A DNA stretch of 64,000 bases from an uncultured Eubacteriales bacterium. GTDB lineage: Bacteria > Bacillota > Clostridia > Oscillospirales > Oscillospiraceae. A program made the translations under genes and the position numbers. Each line of letters begins with the position of its first letter. Position 1 is the stretch's first letter. Location: positions 14,182 through 78,181 of the forward strand of contig URCB01000004.1 in the NCBI GenBank assembly GCA_900546255.1, read 5' to 3'. The notes under the pieces were generated by a model that saw nothing but the letters and a program-made list of their open reading frames with translations, was not told the origin of the DNA and made no database searches. Shown in pieces: positions 24,754 through 31,968 of this stretch.

Positions 24754-24782
24754 GTATAGCATAGTTCCTGGACGAATGCAAG
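24754..24782 (-). promoter_or_regulatory. Island-borne promoter in front of the left tRNA-Val
   Basis: On the minus strand, TTGCAT (24777-24782) and TATACT (24754-24759) with a 17-base spacer, about 55 bases upstream of the tRNA. It could keep the displaced tRNA copy expressed. Confidence 0.5.
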
Positions 24783-24817
24783 GGATAACCGCGGGGAAGC
24801 AGGCGATTTGACGCGGT

Positions 24818-24839
24818 TTGTTGACCTGCTTGTTGACCT
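24818..24839. repeat. Paired arm-like site, left end
   Basis: TTGTTGACCT occurs at 24818-24827 and 24830-24839, 12 bases apart. The same pair is found at 40652-40673. Paired short direct repeats inside both ends are what the N-terminal arm-binding domain of a tyrosine integrase recognises. Confidence 0.6.
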
Positions 24840-25438
24840 AAAATAAGCGGTGTTTTCCTTGGTAGGTAAGGGGGTTCTTGGGAAAAGTGAGCGAAAAAAG
24901 GGGGAGAATTTTGAAGGGTTTGCTTGGATTGGGGGGACATTTTGAGCTTTTTCCATAATACAACACTTACCCTTTTCCTTCCCATAAAATAAAAAAATCA
25001 TCATTCGCGGCCTTTGGTAAGGGGGTATGGGGGATACCTTTCCCCCGCAGGTGTTGCGCTTGCAGGCCGCAGGCCGAAAGCGTAACAGTTGGTCGTGGGA
25101 AAGGTAATTTCCCCCAGAGTGCGCAAAAGGATTGAAAATAGAAACAGGGGGATGGTATGCAACATGAAAAACCATGGAGAGAAAAAGCGTGCGTGTGGTA
25201 GAACCGTTTAGGAAGCGCGTAATAAGAAAATTATGAGCCATTCAACGCATTTATTCCACGGTTCCTCTTGTCATGACGCTTTGGCCGGTGTGTTTTTAGG
25301 CAACCGCCGGCAAGCCCACGCGGCCTGCGGCCTTCTTGGGTTGCCTGGCGGCAAAGCCTAACACACCGGCCTTTCATGACAAGAGGACTTTCGCGGCATA
25401 AACGCTTATGAATGATAGTAATAAATAAAATAATTTTC
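24840..25438. other. Gene-free left end of the island with large palindromes
   Basis: No open frame with a ribosome-binding site is seen. Two structures stand out. The inverted pair TACCTTTCCC (25035-25044) and GGGAAAGGTA (25097-25106) surrounds a GC-rich loop. A nested imperfect palindrome occupies about 25238-25412. These suggest a replication or transfer origin, or a structured RNA; nothing identifies which. Confidence 0.55.
25238..25412. repeat. Large nested palindrome
   Basis: Three perfect arms nest inside each other: CCTCTTGTCATGA (25264-25276) with 25374-25386, GGCCGGTGTGTT (25283-25294) with 25360-25371, and AGGCAACC (25298-25305) with 25339-25346. Weaker symmetry continues outward to CATTCA/TGAATG. 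The whole could fold as a cruciform of about 175 bases, far larger than a terminator. Confidence 0.75.
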
Positions 25439-25537
25439 TTGACAAATACCAAAAGATATAGTAAAATAAAATTGTTACTTTTTGTATGTATTATATTTAA
25501 TCTCTAGAAAAAGGATATTATATACATAAAAAGTAAC
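25439..25537 (+). promoter_or_regulatory. Promoter and structured leader of the 25570 gene
   Basis: TTGACA (25439-25444) and TAAAAT (25462-25467) are 17 bases apart. Just after the predicted start, TGTTACTTTTT with following bases (25473-25490) pairs with its complement at 25521-25537, so the mRNA would begin with a hairpin, or the repeat is an operator. The ribosome-binding site AAAGGAGGG is at 25555-25563. Confidence 0.6.
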
Positions 25538-25569
25538 ATTTTTAAACAACCACAAAAGGAGGGATAAAC

Positions 25570-26856
25570 ATCCGAATTTCTCATGAATTATTTTCTCATT
25601 TAAGATCAGGGCAGATATTTTCTAACTTTACCGACCTATACTTCAATGTTACTGGGGAGCGGCTTAAGGCTGGTGGACGAAATAAGCAGTTGATTGAAAA
25701 TGAATTTGCAAGGCACATAAAATATTGTAAACATCATGACATTGATCCAACAGTTCCTTCCAAACGAGAAATTTTGATCCAGGAAGTGTATGATGCCCCT
25801 TTGGATCGCATCGAAACCCGAGGAAAATACGGCGAATATATCGTTCTCGTAAAACCGCTATTGCTCACTAAAGGTAGTTTTCGGGGAACTTTAAATCGGT
25901 TGCTATGGGAGCTAGGCCTTTTTAAAACAACCAATGATCATTGGACAACACAAGAAAATCATTGGAAAATATCATTCTCTGAGCGTGTACCACAGGGAAG
26001 GATTTATTATGACCGAACACTATGCCATATTAGTAAGCAGGTAATTTCTCGTGGGCTAGACTCTTTAGAAAAAGATGGAATCATTAATTTGAAAACGTAC
26101 TATTGTTTTAGACCTATAAAATATACTCTAATTGATGGAATCTATAGCAAAAAGATTCTGAATCAAGAAGTTTCGACAGGAATGATCGAAGAAGCTCTAA
26201 AAAAAGATGAAAATACAGCGATTACACTTGTTGAAATCAAAGAATTATGCCAAAACATAAGAGACAATAGTTGGTTTGATGGGACCGGAAGAGGGGGATC
26301 ATCGGTTTTCCCAGAAAAGGACAACGATTTGATTCTAAAGTTAATAACCTTTATGAAGCAATATGCTTACAAATTGTACGAAGAAACGGAAACACTGCCG
26401 ACAATGGATGAATTACCCAATGAGTATGACTTTTTTAGGAAACCTCAACTAAACCTAGCCTATCGCAGTCTTATCCAAGCTTTCTATCCCTATCTGATTG
26501 GTTGTGAATATATCTGGAAAGGGATTGCATATGGTTTGACAGAATATGGAAAGGAATATGCGAAGCAGGTCCTCTATGGCTTTGATATTCCTACAGCCGT
26601 AAGAGATCTCAGTTGCCGACTCTTAAGCCGCATGGGCAGACAAATGAAAAAAATCAAAATTTGGTGTCAGAGCAGAGAAGAATACAAAGATAGCGATTTC
26701 CTCCTCCCTCCAAATAGGAGAATGCGGGGTGACAAGGAAAGTAAAATTTTCATTCCGCAGTCACTACCTCTTTGGAATAGCGTTTCTGCATACGAACGGC
26801 ATAAAGCGTTAAATGCTTTATATGACATAAAAATCGAACCACAAACTCAGGAATAA
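25570..26856 (+). CDS. Unknown island protein with winged-helix-like segment, non-ATG start
   Basis: Not recognised. The frame encodes up to 428 aa and has no transmembrane segment or signal peptide. Residues around 165-200 (TLCHISKQVISRGLDSLEKDGIINL region) look like a winged-helix DNA-binding unit, and the position beside a structured leader and palindromes would fit a replication or maintenance protein; this is inference. Coding sequence runs unbroken from AAAGGAGGG at 25555 through RISHELFSHLRS, but there is no ATG, GTG or TTG at the right distance: the codon six bases after the Shine-Dalgarno is ATC (25570). The first TTG is at 25690. AT-rich codon use is unlike the core genome. Confidence 0.6.
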   Translation: MRISHELFSHLRSGQIFSNFTDLYFNVTGERLKAGGRNKQLIENEFARHIKYCKHHDIDPTVPSKREILIQEVYDAPLDRIETRGKYGEYIVLVKPLLLTKGSFRGTLNRLLWELGLFKTTNDHWTTQENHWKISFSERVPQGRIYYDRTLCHISKQVISRGLDSLEKDGIINLKTYYCFRPIKYTLIDGIYSKKILNQEVSTGMIEEALKKDENTAITLVEIKELCQNIRDNSWFDGTGRGGSSVFPEKDNDLILKLITFMKQYAYKLYEETETLPTMDELPNEYDFFRKPQLNLAYRSLIQAFYPYLIGCEYIWKGIAYGLTEYGKEYAKQVLYGFDIPTAVRDLSCRLLSRMGRQMKKIKIWCQSREEYKDSDFLLPPNRRMRGDKESKIFIPQSLPLWNSVSAYERHKALNALYDIKIEPQTQE

Positions 26857-26876
26857 ATATTGTTTTATAAACATTT

Positions 26877-26911
26877 CCCAAGGTGATTATAGACATCACC
26901 TTGGGATTTTT
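26877..26911. terminator. Bidirectional terminator between the 25570 gene and the XRE gene
   Basis: CCCAAGGTGAT and ATCACCTTGGG (26877-26887, 26895-26905) form a perfect 11-bp stem followed by ATTTTTT, between convergent genes. Confidence 0.85.
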
Positions 26912-27219
26912 TATTTCTCTTGTTTTCTTCTCCAAAGCAAAAACCGCTCGTATTCTGCCAACTCTTCTAATTCTTGCTGGGTAAATGACTCCAACCGGCG
27001 GCGTTGGATATAGCTGGGGTCTACATTGGACAGCCCCAAAAGATAATCCGACGAAACTCGGTACATTTTGCAGATGTTTACTAAGATTTCATGCGCAGGA
27101 GAGCTCTTCTCCTGTTCCCAGCTTCGCACAGTGGCCACAGAGACATTCAGTTTTTTGGCAAGGGAAGATTGGGTGTCTCCGTGATCCTTTCTGACTTCGG
27201 ATAAGCGCTCTCCGATCAT
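26911..27219 (-). CDS. XRE-family repressor
   Basis: A 102-aa Cro/CI-type DNA-binding protein. The helix-turn-helix is at about residues 6-60 (RLSEVRKDHGDTQSSLAKKLNVSVATVRSWEQEKS), followed by YRVSSDYLLGLS, a common end of this domain, and a charged C-terminal helix. The ATG at 27219 was chosen because it is 8 bases after GGAGG; two GTG codons further upstream lie inside that site. It is divergent from the restriction/helicase operon and is the likely regulator of it. Confidence 0.85.
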   Translation of the reverse strand: MIGERLSEVRKDHGDTQSSLAKKLNVSVATVRSWEQEKSSPAHEILVNICKMYRVSSDYLLGLSNVDPSYIQRRRLESFTQQELEELAEYERFLLWRRKQEK

Positions 27220-27238
27220 TTCCACCACCTCCGCCCAT

Positions 27239-27315
27239 TTAGTGTAAAGATTTTTATGAGGGAAGGTGTAAAACTGCGAAAAATCTTGTCAGTTTTTGGG
27301 TTGACATGATATAAT
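27239..27315 (+). promoter_or_regulatory. Promoter of the defence operon with repeated GTGTAAA
   Basis: TTGTCA (27286-27291) and TATAAT (27310-27315) have an 18-base spacer. Between the divergent XRE gene and this promoter, GTGTAAA occurs twice (about 27242 and 27266), 24 bases apart, and could be the repressor's operator. Confidence 0.55.
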
Positions 27316-27381
27316 CCTTATTAGTTCAGAGTGAAAACAACGGAAAAATTACTAGTCCAGAAGAAGAAAGGGAGCAGAACC

Positions 27382-27444
27382 ATGGCGGATGACGGGTTAA
27401 CAGGAAGGAATCTTCTTCACCTGCTATTTGTCGACGGCCTCTAA
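27382..27444 (+). CDS. Possible 20-aa leader peptide ahead of the defence operon
   Basis: A 20-codon frame (MADDGLTGRNLLHLLFVDGL, TAA stop) begins 6-7 bases after AAAGGGAG, a much better ribosome-binding site than that of the large helicase gene 66 bases further on. It could be a leader peptide for attenuation or a decayed gene start. It has no recognisable homology. Confidence 0.35.
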   Translation: MADDGLTGRNLLHLLFVDGL

Positions 27445-27509
27445 GCAACGCATTGAAAGTACTCCCCAAAATAACCAAAGGTGAAATAGAGAACAGAGAG
27501 CGGAATCAT

Positions 27510-30500
27510 ATGAAAATTATTAATAACATCACAAATACCCTAGCAGAGGATCTTCGTGCTACTGTTACGGGAAACAGTTCACTTTCCATTGCTGCTGCCT
27601 GTTTTTCGGTCTATGCCTATGAAGAGCTTAAGACCCAGCTGGAGCAGATAAAACAGCTGCGCTTCCTATTCACAGCACCGACCTTTCTTCCAGAGCAGGA
27701 CACCAAAGAACAAAGAGAATTTTACATCCCCCGAAAAAACCGGGAACAAACACTCCACGGCAGCGAGTTTGAAATCCGCTTACGCAATGAGTTGAACCAA
27801 AAAACCATTGCGCGGGAGTGTGCAGATTGGATTCGCCGAAAGGTCACCTTTAAATCCAACTGCACCCAGGAGACCATGCCCGGTTTCCTTGTTGTTGACC
27901 AGGCGGAACCTGTCGTATATGCGCCGGTCAACGGCCTGACCCGCGCCGACCTCGGCTGCGAGCGGGGCGACAACTTGCTCAGCATGATCCAGCAGCTAGA
28001 TGCCCCAGAGACAAAGGCGTATCTTGCTGTATTTGATCAACTATGGGCCGACAAAAAGAGAATGCAGAATGTAACAGAGCAAGTCTTGGAAAGCATTACC
28101 TCGGCATACCAAGAGAATAGTCCAGAGTTTTTATATTTCTTTGCCCTTTACAACATTTTTAACGACTTTTTAGAGCATGTCAGTGAAGATGATCTCCCTA
28201 ACGATGCCAATGGCTTTCGGGATAGTCAAGTATGGAACAAACTTTATACCTTCCAAAAGGATGCGGTGTTGGCCATCATCAATAAGCTGGAGCAATACAA
28301 TGGCTGTATCCTGGCCGACAGTGTGGGACTGGGCAAGACCTTTACCGCCCTGGCAGTCATCAAGTACTACGAAAACCGAAATATGCGGGTGCTAGTTCTT
28401 TGCCCTAAGAAGCTGAGCGATAACTGGATGACCTATAAGGCGAACTACGTGAATAATCCGATTGCCGGGGACCGGCTGCGCTACGACGTGTTGTACCACA
28501 CGGATCTCTCCCGAACCAGGGGACATTCCGGGGAAATAGACTTAGCAAAACTCAATTGGGCGGCCTATGATCTGGTAGTGATTGACGAGTCCCACAATTT
28601 CCGAAACGGTGGCAGCGGTCACGTGGAGGATGGGAAGTACAACCGCTATGACAATTTGATGGAAAAGGTGATCCGCCCTGGCGCTCGTACTCGAGTTCTG
28701 ATGCTCTCTGCCACACCGGTCAACAATCGCTTCTATGATCTGCGTAATCAGTTGGCCTTGGCTTACGAGGGGAACAGCGCAACCTGGAAAGAAAAGATGC
28801 ACACCAGCCGTAACGTGGAAGAGATATTCCGCAATGCACAAAAAGTTTTTAACGAGTGGAGTGAACAGGATCAAGAGTTTCGCACTACCGACCAACTTCT
28901 GCGGATGCTGGACTTTGATTTCTTTGAAATCCTAGATGCCGTAACCATCGCCCGCTCCCGCCGTCACATTGAGAAATACTATAACGTGGAAGAGGTGGGC
29001 AAGTTCCCCATTCGGTTACCCCCCATCTCCAAGCGTCCTTCACTGACAGACCTGGACCAAGCCGTGACGTACAATGAGATTTATGACCTGCTTCTTAGCC
29101 TGACTTTGAGCATTTATACTCCTTCCAACTATATCCTCCCAAGTCGGATAGGCAAGTATGCCAGTTTAAATCATGAAGGAAAAAACCATCTGACCCAGGC
29201 TGGGCGGGAACAGGGGATCCGGAGGCTGATGAGCATCAATCTCCTCAAGCGGTTGGAAAGCTCAGTCCACGCTTTCCAGCTGACCCTACAACGGATTCAA
29301 GAGCAGGTTTCCCGTACACTGGAAAAAATTGAACAGTTTGATCCCAATCTCACCCTAGAGCTTCAGGACTTCACCGGTGCTGGAGACCTGGATGCGGACG
29401 ACCAGGAAAGCGACCTGTTCTCTGTAGGCCGAAAGGTGCGGATCAAGCTGGAAGACATGGACTACCTGGCTTGGCAACATGACCTGGAGGAAGATTTTAA
29501 CACCCTCTATACGCTTACTGCTATGGTAGAAAAAATCACGCCAGAACATGACATCAAGCTCCAAATGCTGCTGGATACCATTGCCAAAAAGGTAGAGCAT
29601 CCTATCAACCCCGGGAATCGAAAGGTCATTATATTTACTGCGTTCTCGGATACCGCGGAATATTTGTATGACCATGTCGGGGCGTTTGTTCAAGAAAAAT
29701 ATAGCCTCAATACTGCCCTAGTTACTGGTTCTGTTGCAGGCCGTACCACTGCCAAACTGCCTCCCAAGACAAAGGCCGATTTAAACACGATTCTAACCTG
29801 CTTTTCGCCTCGATCCAAAGATCGGGAAGCATTGATGCCCAATGGGCCGGATATTGATATGCTCATTGCCACTGACTGCATCTCCGAGGGACAGAATTTG
29901 CAGGACTGCGACTGTCTCATCAACTATGACATTCACTGGAATCCCGTCCGCCTGGTGCAGCGATTCGGGCGAGTAGACCGGATTGGCAGCCAAAACGACG
30001 TGATCCAAATGATTAACTTCTGGCCGGACATGCAGCTGGATGACTACATCAATCTGAAAGCTCGCGTAGAAACCCGGATGAAAGCCCTGGTCATGGCCTC
30101 TACAGGAGATGACAACCTCCTCTCTCCGGAAGAGCAGGGCGATCTAGAATACCGTCGGGAGCAACTCCAGCGCCTCCAGACCGAGGTAGTTGATCTGGAG
30201 GACATGAACAGTGGCGTGTCCATTACGGACCTGGGCCTCAACGAATTCCGTATGGAGCTCATGGAGTACGCCAAACAACACCCTGAGCTGGAGAAAACCC
30301 CAGGGGGGATCAGTGCCGTCACCTCGGCCACGCCAGATGCCCCTGCCGGTATCATTTTCATCCTGAAGAACGTGCACCAAGAGGTGAATGTGGACAACCG
30401 TAACCGCCTCCACCCGTACTACCTCGTCTACTTGGATGAAGAGGGCATCACCATTCATGACCACCTTTCCCCCAAGGCCACCCTGGACGCTATGCGGCAG

Positions 30501-30746
30501 CTGTGTCGTGGCAAAACCGATCCCATTCCAGAACTCTACCAAGCCTTCAACCAGGAGACGGAGGACGGGCGAAACATGGCAGTTTACTCTAGCCTACTGG
30601 AGGATGCCGTGCTGTCCATTGTGGACGCCAAAGAGGACAGTGACCTGGACAGCCTCTTCCGGGCCGGGGGAACTTCCGCGTTACTGAGCCAAGTGTCTGG
30701 GCTGGATGATTTCCAACTGGTCTGTTTCCTCGTGATTCGATCCTAA
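27510..30746 (+). CDS. SNF2/superfamily-2 helicase of the defence operon
   Basis: A 1078-aa helicase. The N-terminal ~200 residues (SLSIAAACFSVYAYEELKTQLEQIKQLRFLF) resemble the PLD-like domain often fused to such helicases, but lack a clear HxK motif. The SF2 motor has Walker A ADSVGLGKTFTAL (about residue 270), motif II VVIDESHNFRN (about 357), motif III MLSATPVNN and motif VI QRFGRVDRIGS (about 817). It probably translocates on DNA and drives the nuclease or methylase partners. The ATG at 27510 was preferred to the TTG at 27453, although its ribosome-binding site is weak. First large gene of the operon. Confidence 0.85.
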   Translation: MKIINNITNTLAEDLRATVTGNSSLSIAAACFSVYAYEELKTQLEQIKQLRFLFTAPTFLPEQDTKEQREFYIPRKNREQTLHGSEFEIRLRNELNQKTIARECADWIRRKVTFKSNCTQETMPGFLVVDQAEPVVYAPVNGLTRADLGCERGDNLLSMIQQLDAPETKAYLAVFDQLWADKKRMQNVTEQVLESITSAYQENSPEFLYFFALYNIFNDFLEHVSEDDLPNDANGFRDSQVWNKLYTFQKDAVLAIINKLEQYNGCILADSVGLGKTFTALAVIKYYENRNMRVLVLCPKKLSDNWMTYKANYVNNPIAGDRLRYDVLYHTDLSRTRGHSGEIDLAKLNWAAYDLVVIDESHNFRNGGSGHVEDGKYNRYDNLMEKVIRPGARTRVLMLSATPVNNRFYDLRNQLALAYEGNSATWKEKMHTSRNVEEIFRNAQKVFNEWSEQDQEFRTTDQLLRMLDFDFFEILDAVTIARSRRHIEKYYNVEEVGKFPIRLPPISKRPSLTDLDQAVTYNEIYDLLLSLTLSIYTPSNYILPSRIGKYASLNHEGKNHLTQAGREQGIRRLMSINLLKRLESSVHAFQLTLQRIQEQVSRTLEKIEQFDPNLTLELQDFTGAGDLDADDQESDLFSVGRKVRIKLEDMDYLAWQHDLEEDFNTLYTLTAMVEKITPEHDIKLQMLLDTIAKKVEHPINPGNRKVIIFTAFSDTAEYLYDHVGAFVQEKYSLNTALVTGSVAGRTTAKLPPKTKADLNTILTCFSPRSKDREALMPNGPDIDMLIATDCISEGQNLQDCDCLINYDIHWNPVRLVQRFGRVDRIGSQNDVIQMINFWPDMQLDDYINLKARVETRMKALVMASTGDDNLLSPEEQGDLEYRREQLQRLQTEVVDLEDMNSGVSITDLGLNEFRMELMEYAKQHPELEKTPGGISAVTSATPDAPAGIIFILKNVHQEVNVDNRNRLHPYYLVYLDEEGITIHDHLSPKATLDAMRQLCRGKTDPIPELYQAFNQETEDGRNMAVYSSLLEDAVLSIVDAKEDSDLDSLFRAGGTSALLSQVSGLDDFQLVCFLVIRS

Positions 30747-30760
30747 AGGAGGGATTTCTC

Positions 30761-31408
30761 ATGCTGACATTCCCTGCTGCTACCACTTTCGGCCGTCGGA
30801 TCCCCAAGCAAAAGTTTTACCAACACCTGGATGTTGCCGCGGATGTCAAGCGCCTGTTTGTAGAGCAAGTGAAGCTCATCACCTGGGCCAACAAACTCTC
30901 CGCCCAGACCATGAACCTGGCCCCCGGGGAGCACGTCCAGGAGATCGAGGTCTTCCACATTCAGCTCCAGGGCCAGGACCTGGACGAGCGGGTGTGCCGC
31001 CTCATGGACCAGCAAATCCCCTACCATTTGCTCTTCTGGCTGGAGCGGCCGGATGGTCTCCAGCGGCTTCAGATCACCTACAAGGAGGCCAGCCAGAACG
31101 GGCACAATGCCTTCCAACTGCGGGGCAGCTACCAGACCGACTGGACCAACCCAGAGGACCTGACCCTGGACCTCACCGCCCTGGACCTGGATGGGTTGTA
31201 TGAATCCATCGTCCGCCAGATTGCCGGGGATGCCATTACGGCCCCCCAGGCAGAGAGTTTGAAGGAAGCCGTGGAGCAGACCCAGGCGCGGGAAAAGCTG
31301 GAGAAACAGATTGCGGCGCTGCGGGTGAAGATTAGGAAGGAAAAGAGTCTGGCAAAGCAGATGGAGATGAGAAGGGAGATTATGAGATTGGCGAGAGAGG
31401 AACCATGA
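30761..31408 (+). CDS. DUF4391 family protein
   Basis: A 215-aa soluble protein that matches the DUF4391 pattern: an N-terminal alpha/beta part (IPKQKFYQHL...VEQVKLITWANKLSAQTMNLAPG), a middle PYHLLFWLERPDGLQ strand region, DLDGLYESIVRQIAG, and a C-terminal coiled coil rich in Lys/Glu/Arg (about 165-213). DUF4391 genes are commonly found between a helicase and a Mod/Res pair; their function is unknown. It starts 14 bases after the helicase gene, with AAAGGAGGG, and overlaps the next gene by four bases. Confidence 0.8.
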   Translation: MLTFPAATTFGRRIPKQKFYQHLDVAADVKRLFVEQVKLITWANKLSAQTMNLAPGEHVQEIEVFHIQLQGQDLDERVCRLMDQQIPYHLLFWLERPDGLQRLQITYKEASQNGHNAFQLRGSYQTDWTNPEDLTLDLTALDLDGLYESIVRQIAGDAITAPQAESLKEAVEQTQAREKLEKQIAALRVKIRKEKSLAKQMEMRREIMRLAREEP

Positions 31409-31968
31409 CTTTCTCAGATTGTATTGGGATACTTGGAGTCATAGTTAGCACCTTTTTAGGGGCACTGGCGATATGGCAGAATCATCAATATAAAAAACAA
31501 TCTGAAAAGTTCACAGATTTGCAGTTTATGCCTGAATTTTTCTTGGTTGAGAACGATGGGTATATCGGAATGGCTCCGCAGGATGGCATGGATGAAGTCA
31601 CAAGTATGGGATATGGATACACACAAAATCTCGGAAAATATGCTGCTGTAAATACCCCGATATATGATTTAAGTATATCGGAAGTTACTATTGACGGAAA
31701 CCGTGTAGATACAGACGGCGAAGCACAATTAAAAGCGGTAAATATATATCCGACAAATCCATACTTCCGTATTCAGATTTCGATTCCAGAAGGAATTATC
31801 AGGTCACCAATGCGCCACAAAGGAATCGTGCTCTTAACATACGAGAGCATGTACGGAGTAAAATACAAAAAGCAAATCAGTTTTATATATCAATTTGAAG
31901 CTCCAGGAAAAGCGGTTCACAGCCGGGAGATAAAAAGCAAACGAGCGGAGAGATACAAAAATGGATAA
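31405..31968 (+). CDS. Unknown membrane-anchored protein inside the defence operon
   Basis: Not recognised. The protein is 187 aa, with one N-terminal transmembrane helix (about residues 7-25, IGILGVIVSTFLGALAIW), a short basic segment, and a soluble domain of about 150 residues with many beta-prone stretches, ending in a basic tail. It overlaps DUF4391 (4 bases) and mod (8 bases), so it is co-translated with them. The gene is clearly more AT-rich than DUF4391 before it and the start of mod after it, which suggests a separate origin. A membrane-bound effector or sensor of the system is one possibility. Confidence 0.7.
   Translation: MTFSDCIGILGVIVSTFLGALAIWQNHQYKKQSEKFTDLQFMPEFFLVENDGYIGMAPQDGMDEVTSMGYGYTQNLGKYAAVNTPIYDLSISEVTIDGNRVDTDGEAQLKAVNIYPTNPYFRIQISIPEGIIRSPMRHKGIVLLTYESMYGVKYKKQISFIYQFEAPGKAVHSREIKSKRAERYKNG

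Noticed and set aside
25238..25412. The large palindrome considered as an integron attC site
   Set aside because: No integron integrase or gene cassettes are present, and the arms lack the usual core-site ends. An origin-like or RNA structure fits at least as well.
25231..25452. A 73-codon minus-strand frame across the large palindrome
   Set aside because: It runs through both arms of the palindrome, has no ribosome-binding site and no recognisable product.
27453..27509. TTG at 27453 as start of the helicase gene
   Set aside because: There is no ribosome-binding site before it, and the added residues are not helicase-like. The ATG at 27510 is better, though its site is also weak.
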